Assembly (NCBI RefSeq): GCF_016093295.1 | Contig: NZ_JAEDAL010000001.1 | Location: forward strand, 62,001-126,000 | DNA: 64,000 nt | Direction: 5' to 3' | DNA from: Inhella gelatinilytica | GTDB lineage: Bacteria; Pseudomonadota; Gammaproteobacteria; Burkholderiales; Burkholderiaceae_C | In this document: positions 36,208-44,786 of the stretch, piece by piece | How positions within the stretch are numbered: the stretch's first letter is position 1 | How the letters are laid out: every line of letters starts with the position of its first letter | Program-made: the position numbers and the translations under genes | The notes under the pieces: generated by a model | Database searches by the model: none | What the model was told of the DNA's origin: nothing | What the model saw: only the letters and a program-made list of their open reading frames with translations

Positions 36208-38151
36208 ATGCACATGTTGCTTCGGGCCGGACTCAAGCACAGCCGCCGGTGGCTGTGGGCCCTGCCCTTCTTGCTGTCTTTGCTGTTTGTGGGCGCCGTG
36301 CTGAGTTGGGCCGTGTTCGACGAAGCGCGGGAGCAAGAAGCGCAGCGTCAGGTGATGATTGCCGACGCGCTGAGCGCCGCAGATGCCCTGCGCAGCCAAT
36401 TGGCACGAGAGCGCAGCGCCTTGCAAAGTGTGGCGCAGCAGTTGGCTCAACCGCCGACTCAGCCGCCCACTCAGGCGTCGGGGCGCACCGCCCCCCTTGA
36501 GGCCCCGGCCCACCTGGCGGACCGCGCCGACGTCGAAGCCGGGCTGCAAGGGATTTGGACCGGCTTGGTGTGGCTGGATACCGAACATCGCGTGCGCCAA
36601 GAAGTGTTTGCGCCGAGTCGACGTGCGGAAGGGTTTGCGCTGCACCTGGAGCAAGCCCTGCCCCACGATCCACCGGGCGGTCGCCTGGTTCTTCGTTACA
36701 GCCCCACCCTTTTACTCAAGCAGGCCACGCCCTGGTGGCTGGCCCGGCGTTACGACGTGCAATTGATCGATGGCGACGAGCAGGTTCTCGCCGCCTTGAC
36801 CCACACCCCACGGCCGGAGCGCAACGACCTTCGCCCGCACTACCGCGTACCGCTGGACGAAGCGGCGCCTGGCACCCAATTGGAATTGGTGCTGCGCGAG
36901 CCCACGGCCAGCGGTCTCAAGCCCTTGGTGGGCGTGCTGATTGCGGGATTCGTGCCCCTCAGCGCCGTCGCCAGCGGGCTACTCCGCCGGCAGGTGCGCC
37001 GGGCCCTGGAGGCCGAGGCGCGCTGGCGAGCGGAAGCGGGCTGGCGGGCTGCCGTTGAAGACAGCACCTTGGTGGGTCTGCGGGCCCGCGATGCTCAAGG
37101 CAAGCTGCTGTCGGTCAACCGCACCTTTTGCGAGCTGGTGGGCTGGCCCGCCGAAGACCTGGTGGGCCGCGCCCCGCCCATGCCCTATTGGCCGCCGGAC
37201 GCCCTGCCCGAGGTGCAGTCGCGCAGCGATCGCAACCTCGCCGGCAAGGCCCCGCGTGAGGGCTACGAAGCCTGCTGGCGTCACCGCAGCGGGCGCGATA
37301 TCGACGTGCTCGTGTTCGAGTCCCCGCTGGTGGATGCACAGGGCCAGCAGGTGGGGTGGCTGGGCACCATCCTGGACATCACCGAACGCAAACGTCTGGC
37401 CGAAAACGAGGCCCGACGCGCCGAGCGTGAAGCCCATGCGGCACGCCTGACCATGCTGGGCGAAGTGGCCTCCACACTCGCTCACGAGTTGAACCAGCCG
37501 CTCACCGCCATCGCCAGCTACAACGCCGGTCTGGTCAACTCGCTGGAGCGCCTGGGGGTCACCGATGCCGTGGTGCGGGGCGCACTCCAGCGTCAAGCCG
37601 ATCAAGCGGCCCAAGCCGGCCGCGTGGTGCACCGGATCCGCCAATTTCTGACCCGCCACGAACCGCAAATCGAGCCCTGCCTGCTGGCGCCCGTGCTCGC
37701 GTCAGCCCTGCACCTGATGGACAAGGACTTGCAGAAGAAGCAGGTTCAATTGGAGACCGCGTTTGACTCGAACCTGCCCACCGTCCGCGCCGATGCGGTA
37801 TTGATCGAGCAGGTGGTCATCAACCTCGTGCGCAATGCCGCCGATGCCCTGGCGTCCCAGCCTGAACCCCGGTGCATCCGCCTGCAGGCCCACAGTGCGG
37901 GGCGTTTTGTGCGCGTGGAGGTGGACGACAACGGGCCCGGTTTGGCCGGGCGGACCCCCGACACCCTGTTCGCCCCGTTCTACAGCACCAAGCCCGAAGG
38001 CATGGGGATGGGCTTGGCGATTTGCCGCTCCATCGTCGAAGCGCATCATGGTGTTCTCAGCGCCGAGCCCTCGCCTTGGGGTGGGCTGCGGTTTTCCTTC
38101 AGCTTGCCCCGTGCCGACGATGGCCCCGACTCAAGTCTTTTTGGTGGATGA
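36208..38151 (+). CDS. Sensor histidine kinase with PAS domain (DctS/DctB-like)
   Basis: A 647-residue membrane kinase: membrane segment 1 at about residues 14-36, a large periplasmic domain (about 37-236) and membrane segment 2 at about 239-258. A PAS domain (about 283-395, with DAQGKLLSVNRTFCELVGW) and HisKA follow, with phospho-His at about 426 in TLAHELNQPLTAIASY. The ATPase domain has QVVINLVRNAADAL, VDDNGPGLAG and GMGMGLAICRSIVEAH. It overlaps the response regulator gene by 32 bases and is divergent from dctPQM, so it probably senses the transported dicarboxylate. TAGAGT lies six bases before the ATG without a Shine-Dalgarno. Confidence 0.92.
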   Translation: MHMLLRAGLKHSRRWLWALPFLLSLLFVGAVLSWAVFDEAREQEAQRQVMIADALSAADALRSQLARERSALQSVAQQLAQPPTQPPTQASGRTAPLEAPAHLADRADVEAGLQGIWTGLVWLDTEHRVRQEVFAPSRRAEGFALHLEQALPHDPPGGRLVLRYSPTLLLKQATPWWLARRYDVQLIDGDEQVLAALTHTPRPERNDLRPHYRVPLDEAAPGTQLELVLREPTASGLKPLVGVLIAGFVPLSAVASGLLRRQVRRALEAEARWRAEAGWRAAVEDSTLVGLRARDAQGKLLSVNRTFCELVGWPAEDLVGRAPPMPYWPPDALPEVQSRSDRNLAGKAPREGYEACWRHRSGRDIDVLVFESPLVDAQGQQVGWLGTILDITERKRLAENEARRAEREAHAARLTMLGEVASTLAHELNQPLTAIASYNAGLVNSLERLGVTDAVVRGALQRQADQAAQAGRVVHRIRQFLTRHEPQIEPCLLAPVLASALHLMDKDLQKKQVQLETAFDSNLPTVRADAVLIEQVVINLVRNAADALASQPEPRCIRLQAHSAGRFVRVEVDDNGPGLAGRTPDTLFAPFYSTKPEGMGMGLAICRSIVEAHHGVLSAEPSPWGGLRFSFSLPRADDGPDSSLFGG

Positions 38152-38752
38152 CGAAGCCGCCGTGCGCGACGCGCTGGGCTTTTTGCTGGCCTCTCGCGGG
38201 CTGCACGTGGCCCCATTTGAGAGTGGCCCCGCCCTGCTTGACCACCTTCAAACCCTGCCCGCCCCACCCAGCGGGGTGTTCGTGTTGGATGTGCGCATGG
38301 AGCCCATGCCCGGTCCGCGCCTTCACGAGGCCCTGCTCGCCCGCGGTCTACGCAACCCGGTCATTTTCTTGAGCGGCCACGGCGACATTCCCATGGTGGT
38401 GGCGGCCCTCAAGCGCGGCGCGTTTGACTTCCTCGAAAAGCCCTACAGCGACAACGCCCTGGTCGACCGCATCGAGCAGGCGCTGCGCGTCGCTGAAGCC
38501 ATGCAGGTTCAGGATTCGCAATCTCAGGAGCGGCAGGCCCGCTTGGCCAGCCTGACCGACCGGGAGCATGAGGTGATGCGGCGCGTGGCCAGCGGCCAGC
38601 TCAACAAGCAAATGGCCGATGGCCTGCACGTCTCCATCCGCACCATTGAGGTGCATCGCGCCCGGGTATTCAGCAAACTCGGGGTGCGCTCCGCGGCCGA
38701 GCTGGCCGGCTGGCTGGCCCAGACGGACCCCACCCCCGGGAAACCCCGCTGA
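38120..38752 (+). CDS. FixJ/DctR-type response regulator (receiver plus LuxR HTH)
   Basis: A 210-residue regulator. The receiver domain has the acidic pocket in VFLVDDEAAVRDAL, the phospho-acceptor Asp at 57 in VLDVRMEPMPG, LSGHGDIPMVV and the FLEKPYSD lysine. The C-terminal LuxR-type HTH (about 145-200) reads LTDREHEVMRRVASGQLNKQ followed by VSIRTIEVHRARVFSKLGV. It starts inside the kinase gene and is therefore co-expressed. The likely target is the divergent dctPQM promoter. Unlike NtrC-type DctD it has no AAA+ domain, so it should act with sigma-70. Confidence 0.93.
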   Translation: MAPTQVFLVDDEAAVRDALGFLLASRGLHVAPFESGPALLDHLQTLPAPPSGVFVLDVRMEPMPGPRLHEALLARGLRNPVIFLSGHGDIPMVVAALKRGAFDFLEKPYSDNALVDRIEQALRVAEAMQVQDSQSQERQARLASLTDREHEVMRRVASGQLNKQMADGLHVSIRTIEVHRARVFSKLGVRSAAELAGWLAQTDPTPGKPR

Positions 38753-38785
38753 GCATTTGCTTGCTTGCAAGACGGCTCCCTCCCT

Positions 38786-38811
38786 ACAGTTGGCCGTTTG
38801 ACGCCAACTGT
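38786..38811. promoter_or_regulatory. Perfect 9-bp inverted repeat in the leader of the second chemoreceptor
   Basis: ACAGTTGGC and GCCAACTGT are separated by 8 bases, ending 4 bases before the GAGGG ribosome-binding site of the chemoreceptor. The following sequence is C/G-rich rather than T-rich, so it is not a normal terminator. It could be an operator or an mRNA hairpin affecting translation. Confidence 0.45.
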
Positions 38812-38824
38812 CCCCGAGGGATCC

Positions 38825-40648
38825 ATGGATTTTTTTCTGAACCTTCGCATTCGCGCCCGCCTGGCCTGGGCTTTTGGTTTGATGTTGGTGTTGTTGCTGC
38901 TGACTGCAGGGGCTGGCTTGCTGGGTCAAGCTCGCATCCATGAGGGTCTGGAAGAGGTATTCCGAGAGAACACGGAACCACTTGCCGACCTGGCCGAGAT
39001 CACCCGCCTGACGCAACGCAATCGGGTGCTGGTGATGGACATGATGCTGAATAACGAACCCAGCAACCTTGAAAAGCGGAAAAAGGAGCTGGAAGAAAAC
39101 ATCGGCAAGGTCGATGGGCTGATCAAGGCGTATGCGGCGCGCCCACTGGACGCCACCGAGAAAAAGTTGTTGGATGAGTTCCTGCCGGCCCGCAAGGCTT
39201 ATGTTCAGGAGGGGCTGATTCCTGCCCGTCAGGCGATTGATTCCGGCGATGAAGCCGCCATCAAGAGCGCTTATGGCAGTATTTCCAAGTTGGCGCCTGC
39301 CGTCGACAAGAGCATTCGAACGATGGTGGAGCAGCAGCTTGCTGGGGCCAAAACGCACTACGACGAGGCCACGGCCACCCGTTTCCGCATTCGGAATTGG
39401 GTCATCGGTGGGGCGGTCCTGGCCTTGGGGCTCGGCCTGTTCCTGGCCAATTGGATCGGCCAATCCATCGCCAAACCCCTGTCTCGCGCGATGCGGGTGG
39501 CCGAGCAAGTGGCGGCGGGCGATCTGCGCGAAGCTGTGGACGTGCGTGGACACGACGAGGCCGCCGCGGTCCTGCGTGCCCTGGGGCAGATGAACGACAA
39601 CCTGGCGTCCATCGTGTCCCAGGTGCGACAGAGTTCGGACTCGATTGCCACCGGCTCGTCAGAAATCGCCACTGGCAACGCAGACTTATCGCAACGCACA
39701 GAGCAACAGGCCTCGAACCTTCAGGAAACCGCCGCGTCGATGGAAGAGATGAGCGCCACGGTGAACCAGAACGCCGACATCGCGCGCACCGCCACCCAGC
39801 TCGCCCACTCCGCCAGCGGTGTCGCGGCCAAGGGCGGCGAGGTGGTGGGGCGCGTGGTCGAGACCATGACGGACATCCAGACCAGCTCGCGCAAGATCGT
39901 CGACATCATTGGCACCATCGACGGCATCGCCTTCCAGACCAACATCCTGGCGCTGAACGCTGCCGTGGAAGCCGCACGAGCGGGTGAGCAGGGGCGGGGC
40001 TTTGCCGTGGTGGCCGGCGAGGTGCGTGTGCTGGCCCAGCGCAGCGCCGAGGCGGCCAAGGAGATCAAGAACCTCATCAGCCAAAGCGTGGAAAAGGTCG
40101 ACAGTGGCACCCAACTGGTGGCTGAGGCCGGCAGCACCATGGGCGAAATCGTGGCCCAAGTGCGCCGGGTCGCGGACATGATTGGCGAGATCGATGCGGC
40201 CAGCGGCGAGCAGGCCAAGGGCATCAGCCAGGTGTCGGAAGCCGTGAACCAACTCGATCAAGTCACCCAGCAGAACGCCGCGCTGGTCGAAGAATCGGCC
40301 GCTGCCGCGGAAAGCCTGAAGCACCAGGCGGGCAAGCTGGCCGAAGTGGTCTCCGTGTTCAAGCTTCGCGAAGGGGGATCGAGTTATTCGGGCAGCAGCA
40401 GCTCGTTCTACTCACCGAGTAGCAAATCGACCGCCAAGCCGATGGTCCCCAAGACCACGACCGCCACCGCCGCAAGTACCGCCCATTCGGTCAAATCAGG
40501 CACGGTCGCCAAGCCCGCGCCCAGCCCGGCCAAGCCTGCCACCCCGGCGCCCATAGCCAGCGCCAAACCAGCGGCCCCCAAACCCGCGCCGCGTCCGGCC
40601 CCAGCCCCCACGAGCGGTGGCGGCGATGACGAGTGGGAAACCTTCTGA
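38825..40648 (+). CDS. Methyl-accepting chemotaxis protein with C-terminal EWETF pentapeptide
   Basis: A 607-residue receptor: membrane segment 1 at about residues 12-32 and a helical periplasmic region of the four-helix-bundle (4HB_MCP) type (about 33-185, with LAEITRLTQRNRVLVMDMML). Membrane segment 2 is at about 189-208, followed by HAMP and the tip [20 protein letters not shown] (about 365-384). A long Ser- then Ala/Pro/Lys-rich linker ends GDDEWETF, the same terminal motif as the receptor at 31245. The ATG at 38825 has GAGGG 5 bases upstream. An intrinsic terminator follows. Confidence 0.93.
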   Translation: MDFFLNLRIRARLAWAFGLMLVLLLLTAGAGLLGQARIHEGLEEVFRENTEPLADLAEITRLTQRNRVLVMDMMLNNEPSNLEKRKKELEENIGKVDGLIKAYAARPLDATEKKLLDEFLPARKAYVQEGLIPARQAIDSGDEAAIKSAYGSISKLAPAVDKSIRTMVEQQLAGAKTHYDEATATRFRIRNWVIGGAVLALGLGLFLANWIGQSIAKPLSRAMRVAEQVAAGDLREAVDVRGHDEAAAVLRALGQMNDNLASIVSQVRQSSDSIATGSSEIATGNADLSQRTEQQASNLQETAASMEEMSATVNQNADIARTATQLAHSASGVAAKGGEVVGRVVETMTDIQTSSRKIVDIIGTIDGIAFQTNILALNAAVEAARAGEQGRGFAVVAGEVRVLAQRSAEAAKEIKNLISQSVEKVDSGTQLVAEAGSTMGEIVAQVRRVADMIGEIDAASGEQAKGISQVSEAVNQLDQVTQQNAALVEESAAAAESLKHQAGKLAEVVSVFKLREGGSSYSGSSSSFYSPSSKSTAKPMVPKTTTATAASTAHSVKSGTVAKPAPSPAKPATPAPIASAKPAAPKPAPRPAPAPTSGGGDDEWETF

Positions 40649-40669
40649 CCTCCCGGATCGGCACCCATA

Positions 40670-40700
40670 AAAAAACGCTGCTCGAGGGCAGCGTTTTTTC
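40670..40700 (+). terminator. Intrinsic terminator after the chemoreceptor
   Basis: AACGCTGC and GCAGCGTT form an 8-bp stem around a TCGAGG loop. A-rich sequence precedes it and a T6 run ends it. The A-run and T-run could let it work in both directions, so it may also stop the minus-strand tRNA transcript. Confidence 0.88.
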
Positions 40701-40706
40701 CAGCGG

Positions 40707-40783
40707 TGGTAGGCCGTGCAGGGCTCGAACCTGCGACCAAAGGATTATGAGTCCTCTGCTCTAACCGACTGAGCTAACGGCCC
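40707..40783 (-). tRNA. tRNA with CAU anticodon, probably tRNA-Ile2 (lysidine-modified)
   Basis: A 77-nt cloverleaf with encoded CCA. The acceptor is GGGCCGT/ACGGCCT (G1 with U72 as wobble), the anticodon arm GAGGA-CTCATAA-TCCTT, and the T-loop TTCGAGC. A CAU anticodon fits elongator tRNA-Met or tRNA-Ile2. The C4-G69 and C5-G68 pairs are the features TilS uses to pick tRNA-Ile2 over tRNA-Met, and the loop closely resembles E. coli tRNA-Ile2. The isoleucine (AUA) assignment is inference. Confidence 0.85.
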
Positions 40784-40832
40784 GCTGGGGGCGGGATTCT
40801 CGCTCAGACCGGCGGTTGCCCCGCCCTGCGGC

Positions 40833-42740
40833 TCACACGCCGGTCGCCGCCAGCACTTCGGGCAGATCGGTCAAGCCCTCCAACACCTTTTCGATACCGT
40901 CCTGGCGCAGCGTGGTCATGCCCGCGCGTTTGGCGGCTGCAAACATTTCCGAAGCGGGCGCCCGGTGACGGATCAGGTCGCGCAGCGCGTCGTCGGCCAC
41001 CAGCAGCTCGTGAATCCCCAGCCGGCCCTTGTAGCCGCTTTGCCCACAGGCTTCGCAGCCCTGACGACGGTATTGGTGCAAGCGCCCCGCTTGCCCCCAG
41101 CGTTGGCGCCAGCGCTCGATCAAGGCCGCTTCATCACCCGCGCCCGCACGATCCCCCAAATACAGCCGCGCCAATGACCGCTCGGTGCGCTCGTCCAGTG
41201 CTTCGAGCTGGCGACATTTTTTGCACAACCGACGCACCAGGCGCTGCGCCAGCACGGCCAGCAGTGAGTCCGAGAACATGAAGGGATCGAGCCCGATTTC
41301 CAGCAGGCGCGTGACGGACTCAGGGGCCGAATTGGTGTGCAACGTGGACATCACCAAGTGGCCCGTGAGGGACGCTTCAATGGCGATCCGCGCAGTCTCT
41401 TCGTCCCGCATTTCGCCGATCATGATGATGTCGGGATCGGCCCGCAAGAAGGTGCGCATGGCCCCGGCAAAGGTCCAGCCGATGCGGGCATTCACCTGCA
41501 CCTGGCGCAGCCCTTCTTGGGTGATTTCAATGGGATCCTCGGCCGTCCAGATCTTGCGACTTTCTTGGTTGAGCTCGCGCATGACCGAATGCAAGGTGGT
41601 GGTCTTGCCGCAGCCGGTGGGCCCACAGATCAACAGCAGACCATACGGTTTGGCCATGACCTGACGCAGCGCCTGGAGATTGGCAGGCGCCAGGCCGATG
41701 TCGTCCAGCGGCATGGGCTTCATACCGCCAAGCAAGCGCAACACCACATCCTCCAAACCCGCGCTGGTGGGCACGGTCACCATGCGCAACTCCATGCGCG
41801 CGCCGCCAAACCGGGCGAAGTCCAGTTTGCCGTCTTGCGGCCGGCGGTGCTCCGAAATATCCAGGTCGGCCATGATCTTCAGCCGGGCAACGATGGCGTA
41901 GCGCACGCGCGGGGGCAGCTCCAGGTGCTGCTTGAGTTCCCCATCAATGCGAAGACGCACCCGCACCGGGCGTGGGGGGTCGTAGGTTTCAATGTGGATG
42001 TCCGAGGCGCGCAGGTCGATCGCATCCTGGATCAGCCGATTGACCACCCGCACCAGGGTGTTATCCGACTCGGACACCAAGGCAGCTGCGGTATCGGCGG
42101 GCAGATCGGCCCCTTGCGCCAACTCCTGTGCCAGATCCTGCAAATTGATGGGCTTGGGGCCACTGGCCGGGGCTTGCGTTTGCCGATAGGCGCGCGCCAC
42201 CGCCGGCGCCAGCGTGCCGGCTTGCGCGAGCACGGGGCGAACGCGCAATTCGGTCGTGAAACGCAAGATCTCCAACAAGCGCTGGTCCCAGGGGTCCGCC
42301 AAGGCGACAACCAGGGTGTCGTCCCGCACCAGCAGCGGCAAGAGGGTTTCGCGCAAGGCCAAGGCATAGGGCACCGTGGCCAGCGCCTCGGGCTCGGGCT
42401 CAAAGGCCCCCAAATCCACGGTAGGAACCCCCATCCAAGAGGCCAGCAAGCCCCGGAGCTGGGGCGCCGTGAGCAGCCCCAACTGCACCATCACTTCCCC
42501 CAAGGGCACGTGCTGCGCCATCGCGCCTTGGACCTTCAGCGCATGGCGCACCTGGCTGTTGCTGAGAACCCCGGCTTGCACCAGCGCGGTGCCCAGGTGG
42601 GCGTGGGGCTCCGGCGTCGCCAACAGGCGCTCCCACAGTTGCTGCGGATTGCCCTGCCAGGGGACGGGTGACAGCGTCGGCGTCAGGGTGGGTGAGTGGA
42701 CTGGGGGACCCAGGTCACCGGGTTGCGTGTCGTGCTCCAT
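40833..42740 (-). CDS. GspE/PulE (PilB/MshE-like) secretion or pilus assembly ATPase
   Basis: A 635-residue cytosolic hexameric ATPase. The N-terminal MshEN-type domain (about residues 50-190, LGTALVQAGVLSNSQVRHAL and LGEVMVQLGLLT) is followed by the core: Walker A GPTGCGKTTTLHSV (about 372-385), the Asp box AEDPIEI, Walker B DPDIIMIGEMRDEETA and the His box LVMSTLHTNSA. The tetracysteine zinc element is CKKC ... CEACGQSGYKGR. No other secretion gene is adjacent. It could serve the MSHA-type pilus cluster 16 kb away or another system; this is open. Confidence 0.9.
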   Translation of the reverse strand: MEHDTQPGDLGPPVHSPTLTPTLSPVPWQGNPQQLWERLLATPEPHAHLGTALVQAGVLSNSQVRHALKVQGAMAQHVPLGEVMVQLGLLTAPQLRGLLASWMGVPTVDLGAFEPEPEALATVPYALALRETLLPLLVRDDTLVVALADPWDQRLLEILRFTTELRVRPVLAQAGTLAPAVARAYRQTQAPASGPKPINLQDLAQELAQGADLPADTAAALVSESDNTLVRVVNRLIQDAIDLRASDIHIETYDPPRPVRVRLRIDGELKQHLELPPRVRYAIVARLKIMADLDISEHRRPQDGKLDFARFGGARMELRMVTVPTSAGLEDVVLRLLGGMKPMPLDDIGLAPANLQALRQVMAKPYGLLLICGPTGCGKTTTLHSVMRELNQESRKIWTAEDPIEITQEGLRQVQVNARIGWTFAGAMRTFLRADPDIIMIGEMRDEETARIAIEASLTGHLVMSTLHTNSAPESVTRLLEIGLDPFMFSDSLLAVLAQRLVRRLCKKCRQLEALDERTERSLARLYLGDRAGAGDEAALIERWRQRWGQAGRLHQYRRQGCEACGQSGYKGRLGIHELLVADDALRDLIRHRAPASEMFAAAKRAGMTTLRQDGIEKVLEGLTDLPEVLAATGV

Positions 42741-42802
42741 GGCGCCAGCCTACCTGAGCCCCGCCAAACCGGCTTGATCTGGGGCAAGCGCCCCACCCCC
42801 CG

Positions 42803-43825
42803 TCAGCGAACCGACAGAGCCTGACTCACCATCCGGGCCGTCACATCAACGATTTGGATCATGCGGTCATAGGCCATGCGCGTGGGGCCAATGACCCCCA
42901 GCGTGCCCACGACTTGACCGTCGACTTCGTAGGGGGCGCTGACCACCGACAGCTCCTCATAGGGCACCACATGGCTTTCGCCGCCAATGAAGATGCGCAC
43001 GCCTTCGGCCCGGCTGCTGCCGTCCAACAATCGCATCAACTGGGCCTTTTCTTCAAAGAGGCCAAAGAGCCGTCGCAAGCTGCTCAGGTCTTGTCCGAAG
43101 TCCTGCACCGCCAACAGATTGCGCTCGCCACTGATGACCACCTGCTCGGCCGATTCCTCGCCGCCGCTGACCTGCACCGCGGCGGTCATCAGGCTGGCGA
43201 TCTCGCCGCGCAACTGCTCCACTTCGGCGCGCAGGCGCTCCCGCACGACCTCCAGCGTCAAGCCGGTGTACTGCGCATTCAATCGGTTCGCCGCTTCCGC
43301 CAACTCGGACTGGTCGTGGTCCTGCGCCGTCATGACGACGCGGTTTTGCACATCGCCGTCGGGGCTCACCAAAATCACCAGGACCCGCCGTTCACCGAGA
43401 CGCAGGAATTCAATGTGCCGAAACACCGAGGGCTTGCGCGGCGCCGTCACGACGCCAACAAAACTCGACAGGTTGGACAGCAAATGGGCCGCATGGGCGA
43501 TCACGCGCTGCGGTTGATCGGGCCGCAGTTGCCCCTCCAGCGCATCGACCTCTTGGGCCAGCAGATGGGGCCGCGCGGTGATCATGGTGTCCACGAAAAG
43601 CCGGTACCCCAGAGCCGTGGGGATGCGTCCGGCACTGGTGTGCGGGCTCGCAATCAGGCCCAGCTCCTCGAGGTCGGCCATCACGTTGCGGATGGTGGCC
43701 GGGCTGAGCTCCAAGCCCGAGGCTTTCGAGAGCGTGCGCGAGCCCACCGGTTGGCCGTCGGCGATGTATCGCTCCACCAGGGTCTTGAGCAGGGATCGGG
43801 CGCGTTCATCGAGCATGGCGGTCAT
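42803..43825 (-). CDS. hrcA: Heat-inducible transcription repressor HrcA
   Basis: A 340-residue repressor of class I heat-shock genes that binds CIRCE elements. The N-terminal winged helix has [20 protein letters not shown] and [34 protein letters not shown] follows, then the GAF-like dimerisation domain. The start may be the ATG at 43825 or the one at 43816 ([11 protein letters not shown]); neither has a strong ribosome-binding site. No CIRCE element is visible in the short spacer to nadK, so autoregulation through CIRCE is not supported here. Confidence 0.95.
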   Translation of the reverse strand: MTAMLDERARSLLKTLVERYIADGQPVGSRTLSKASGLELSPATIRNVMADLEELGLIASPHTSAGRIPTALGYRLFVDTMITARPHLLAQEVDALEGQLRPDQPQRVIAHAAHLLSNLSSFVGVVTAPRKPSVFRHIEFLRLGERRVLVILVSPDGDVQNRVVMTAQDHDQSELAEAANRLNAQYTGLTLEVVRERLRAEVEQLRGEIASLMTAAVQVSGGEESAEQVVISGERNLLAVQDFGQDLSSLRRLFGLFEEKAQLMRLLDGSSRAEGVRIFIGGESHVVPYEELSVVSAPYEVDGQVVGTLGVIGPTRMAYDRMIQIVDVTARMVSQALSVR

Positions 43826-43910
43826 TCTAGAAACCCCGAGTGCCCATGCTGTAATTCCGCCGCAGCGGGATTTCCCTTCACGACCGCATCGATCGACTTG
43901 GCCCTTACCC

Positions 43911-44783
43911 ATGCCCGGCACCCGATTCAACCACGTGGCCATCGTGGCCAAGCATCAGGCCCCCACCAGCGGCCCCTTGGTCGAGCAGATTCGCCAGTTC
44001 TTGCGAAGCCAAGGCTTGCAAGTGAGCCTGGAACGCCAAAGTGCCGAATCGGCGCAGCTGGCGGGCTACCCGGTGCTGGACACCCAAGAAATTGGCCGGC
44101 TATGCGATCTCGTGGTCGTGGCCGGGGGCGACGGCACGATGCTGGGCTTGGCCCGCGAGATTGCACCGTTTGGTGTGCCGCTGGTGGGCATCAACCAAGG
44201 CCGGCTGGGGTTCATCACGGACATTCCGGCCGACCAATTCCGTGAGGCCCTGGAACCCATCTTGGCGGGCGACTTTGAAACCGAACAGCGCACCATGCTG
44301 GAAGGTGCGGTCTGGCGAGACCGGGCCTGCATTTTTTCTGGGTTGGCCCTCAACGATGTCGTGGTCAGCCGGGGCGCCGCGGCCGGCATGGTGGAGTTAC
44401 GCATTCACGTGGGCGAGGAATTCGTCGCCAACATCCGGGCCGACGGCGTGATCGTGGCCTCGCCCACCGGCTCCACCGCGTATTCAATGAGTGCGGGCGG
44501 CCCCCTGCTGCACCCCTCCATCGGCGGGTGGGTGATGGTTCCCATCGCCTCGCATGGGCTGTCCAACCGCCCCATCGTGTTGCCCGACACCGGCGTTGTG
44601 AGTTTGGAGATCGTGGCCGGACGGGATGCCAGCGTGAACTTTGATATGCAGTCGCTCACCCATTTGCACCATGGCGACCGGGTCACCGTCACCCGCAGCC
44701 AACATCGCAGTCTGTTCTTACACCCGAAGGGCTGGTCGTACTACGCCACGCTGCGGCGCAAGCTCGGCTGGTACGAGGGCTAA
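43911..44783 (+). CDS. nadK: NAD kinase
   Basis: ATP-dependent phosphorylation of NAD to NADP, 290 residues. Family signatures are [14 protein letters not shown] (GGDGT), [23 protein letters not shown], and [22 protein letters not shown] with the conserved catalytic region. The ATG at 43911 begins at the expected point before [10 protein letters not shown]. It is divergent from hrcA and followed 3 bases later by recN, an order common in proteobacteria. Confidence 0.97.
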   Translation: MPGTRFNHVAIVAKHQAPTSGPLVEQIRQFLRSQGLQVSLERQSAESAQLAGYPVLDTQEIGRLCDLVVVAGGDGTMLGLAREIAPFGVPLVGINQGRLGFITDIPADQFREALEPILAGDFETEQRTMLEGAVWRDRACIFSGLALNDVVVSRGAAAGMVELRIHVGEEFVANIRADGVIVASPTGSTAYSMSAGGPLLHPSIGGWVMVPIASHGLSNRPIVLPDTGVVSLEIVAGRDASVNFDMQSLTHLHHGDRVTVTRSQHRSLFLHPKGWSYYATLRRKLGWYEG

Positions 44784-44786
44784 GCG

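Noticed and set aside
43826-43910. Search for a CIRCE element between hrcA and nadK
   Set aside because: No TTAGCACTC-N9-GAGTGCTAA-like dyad is present; only unrelated short matches occur.
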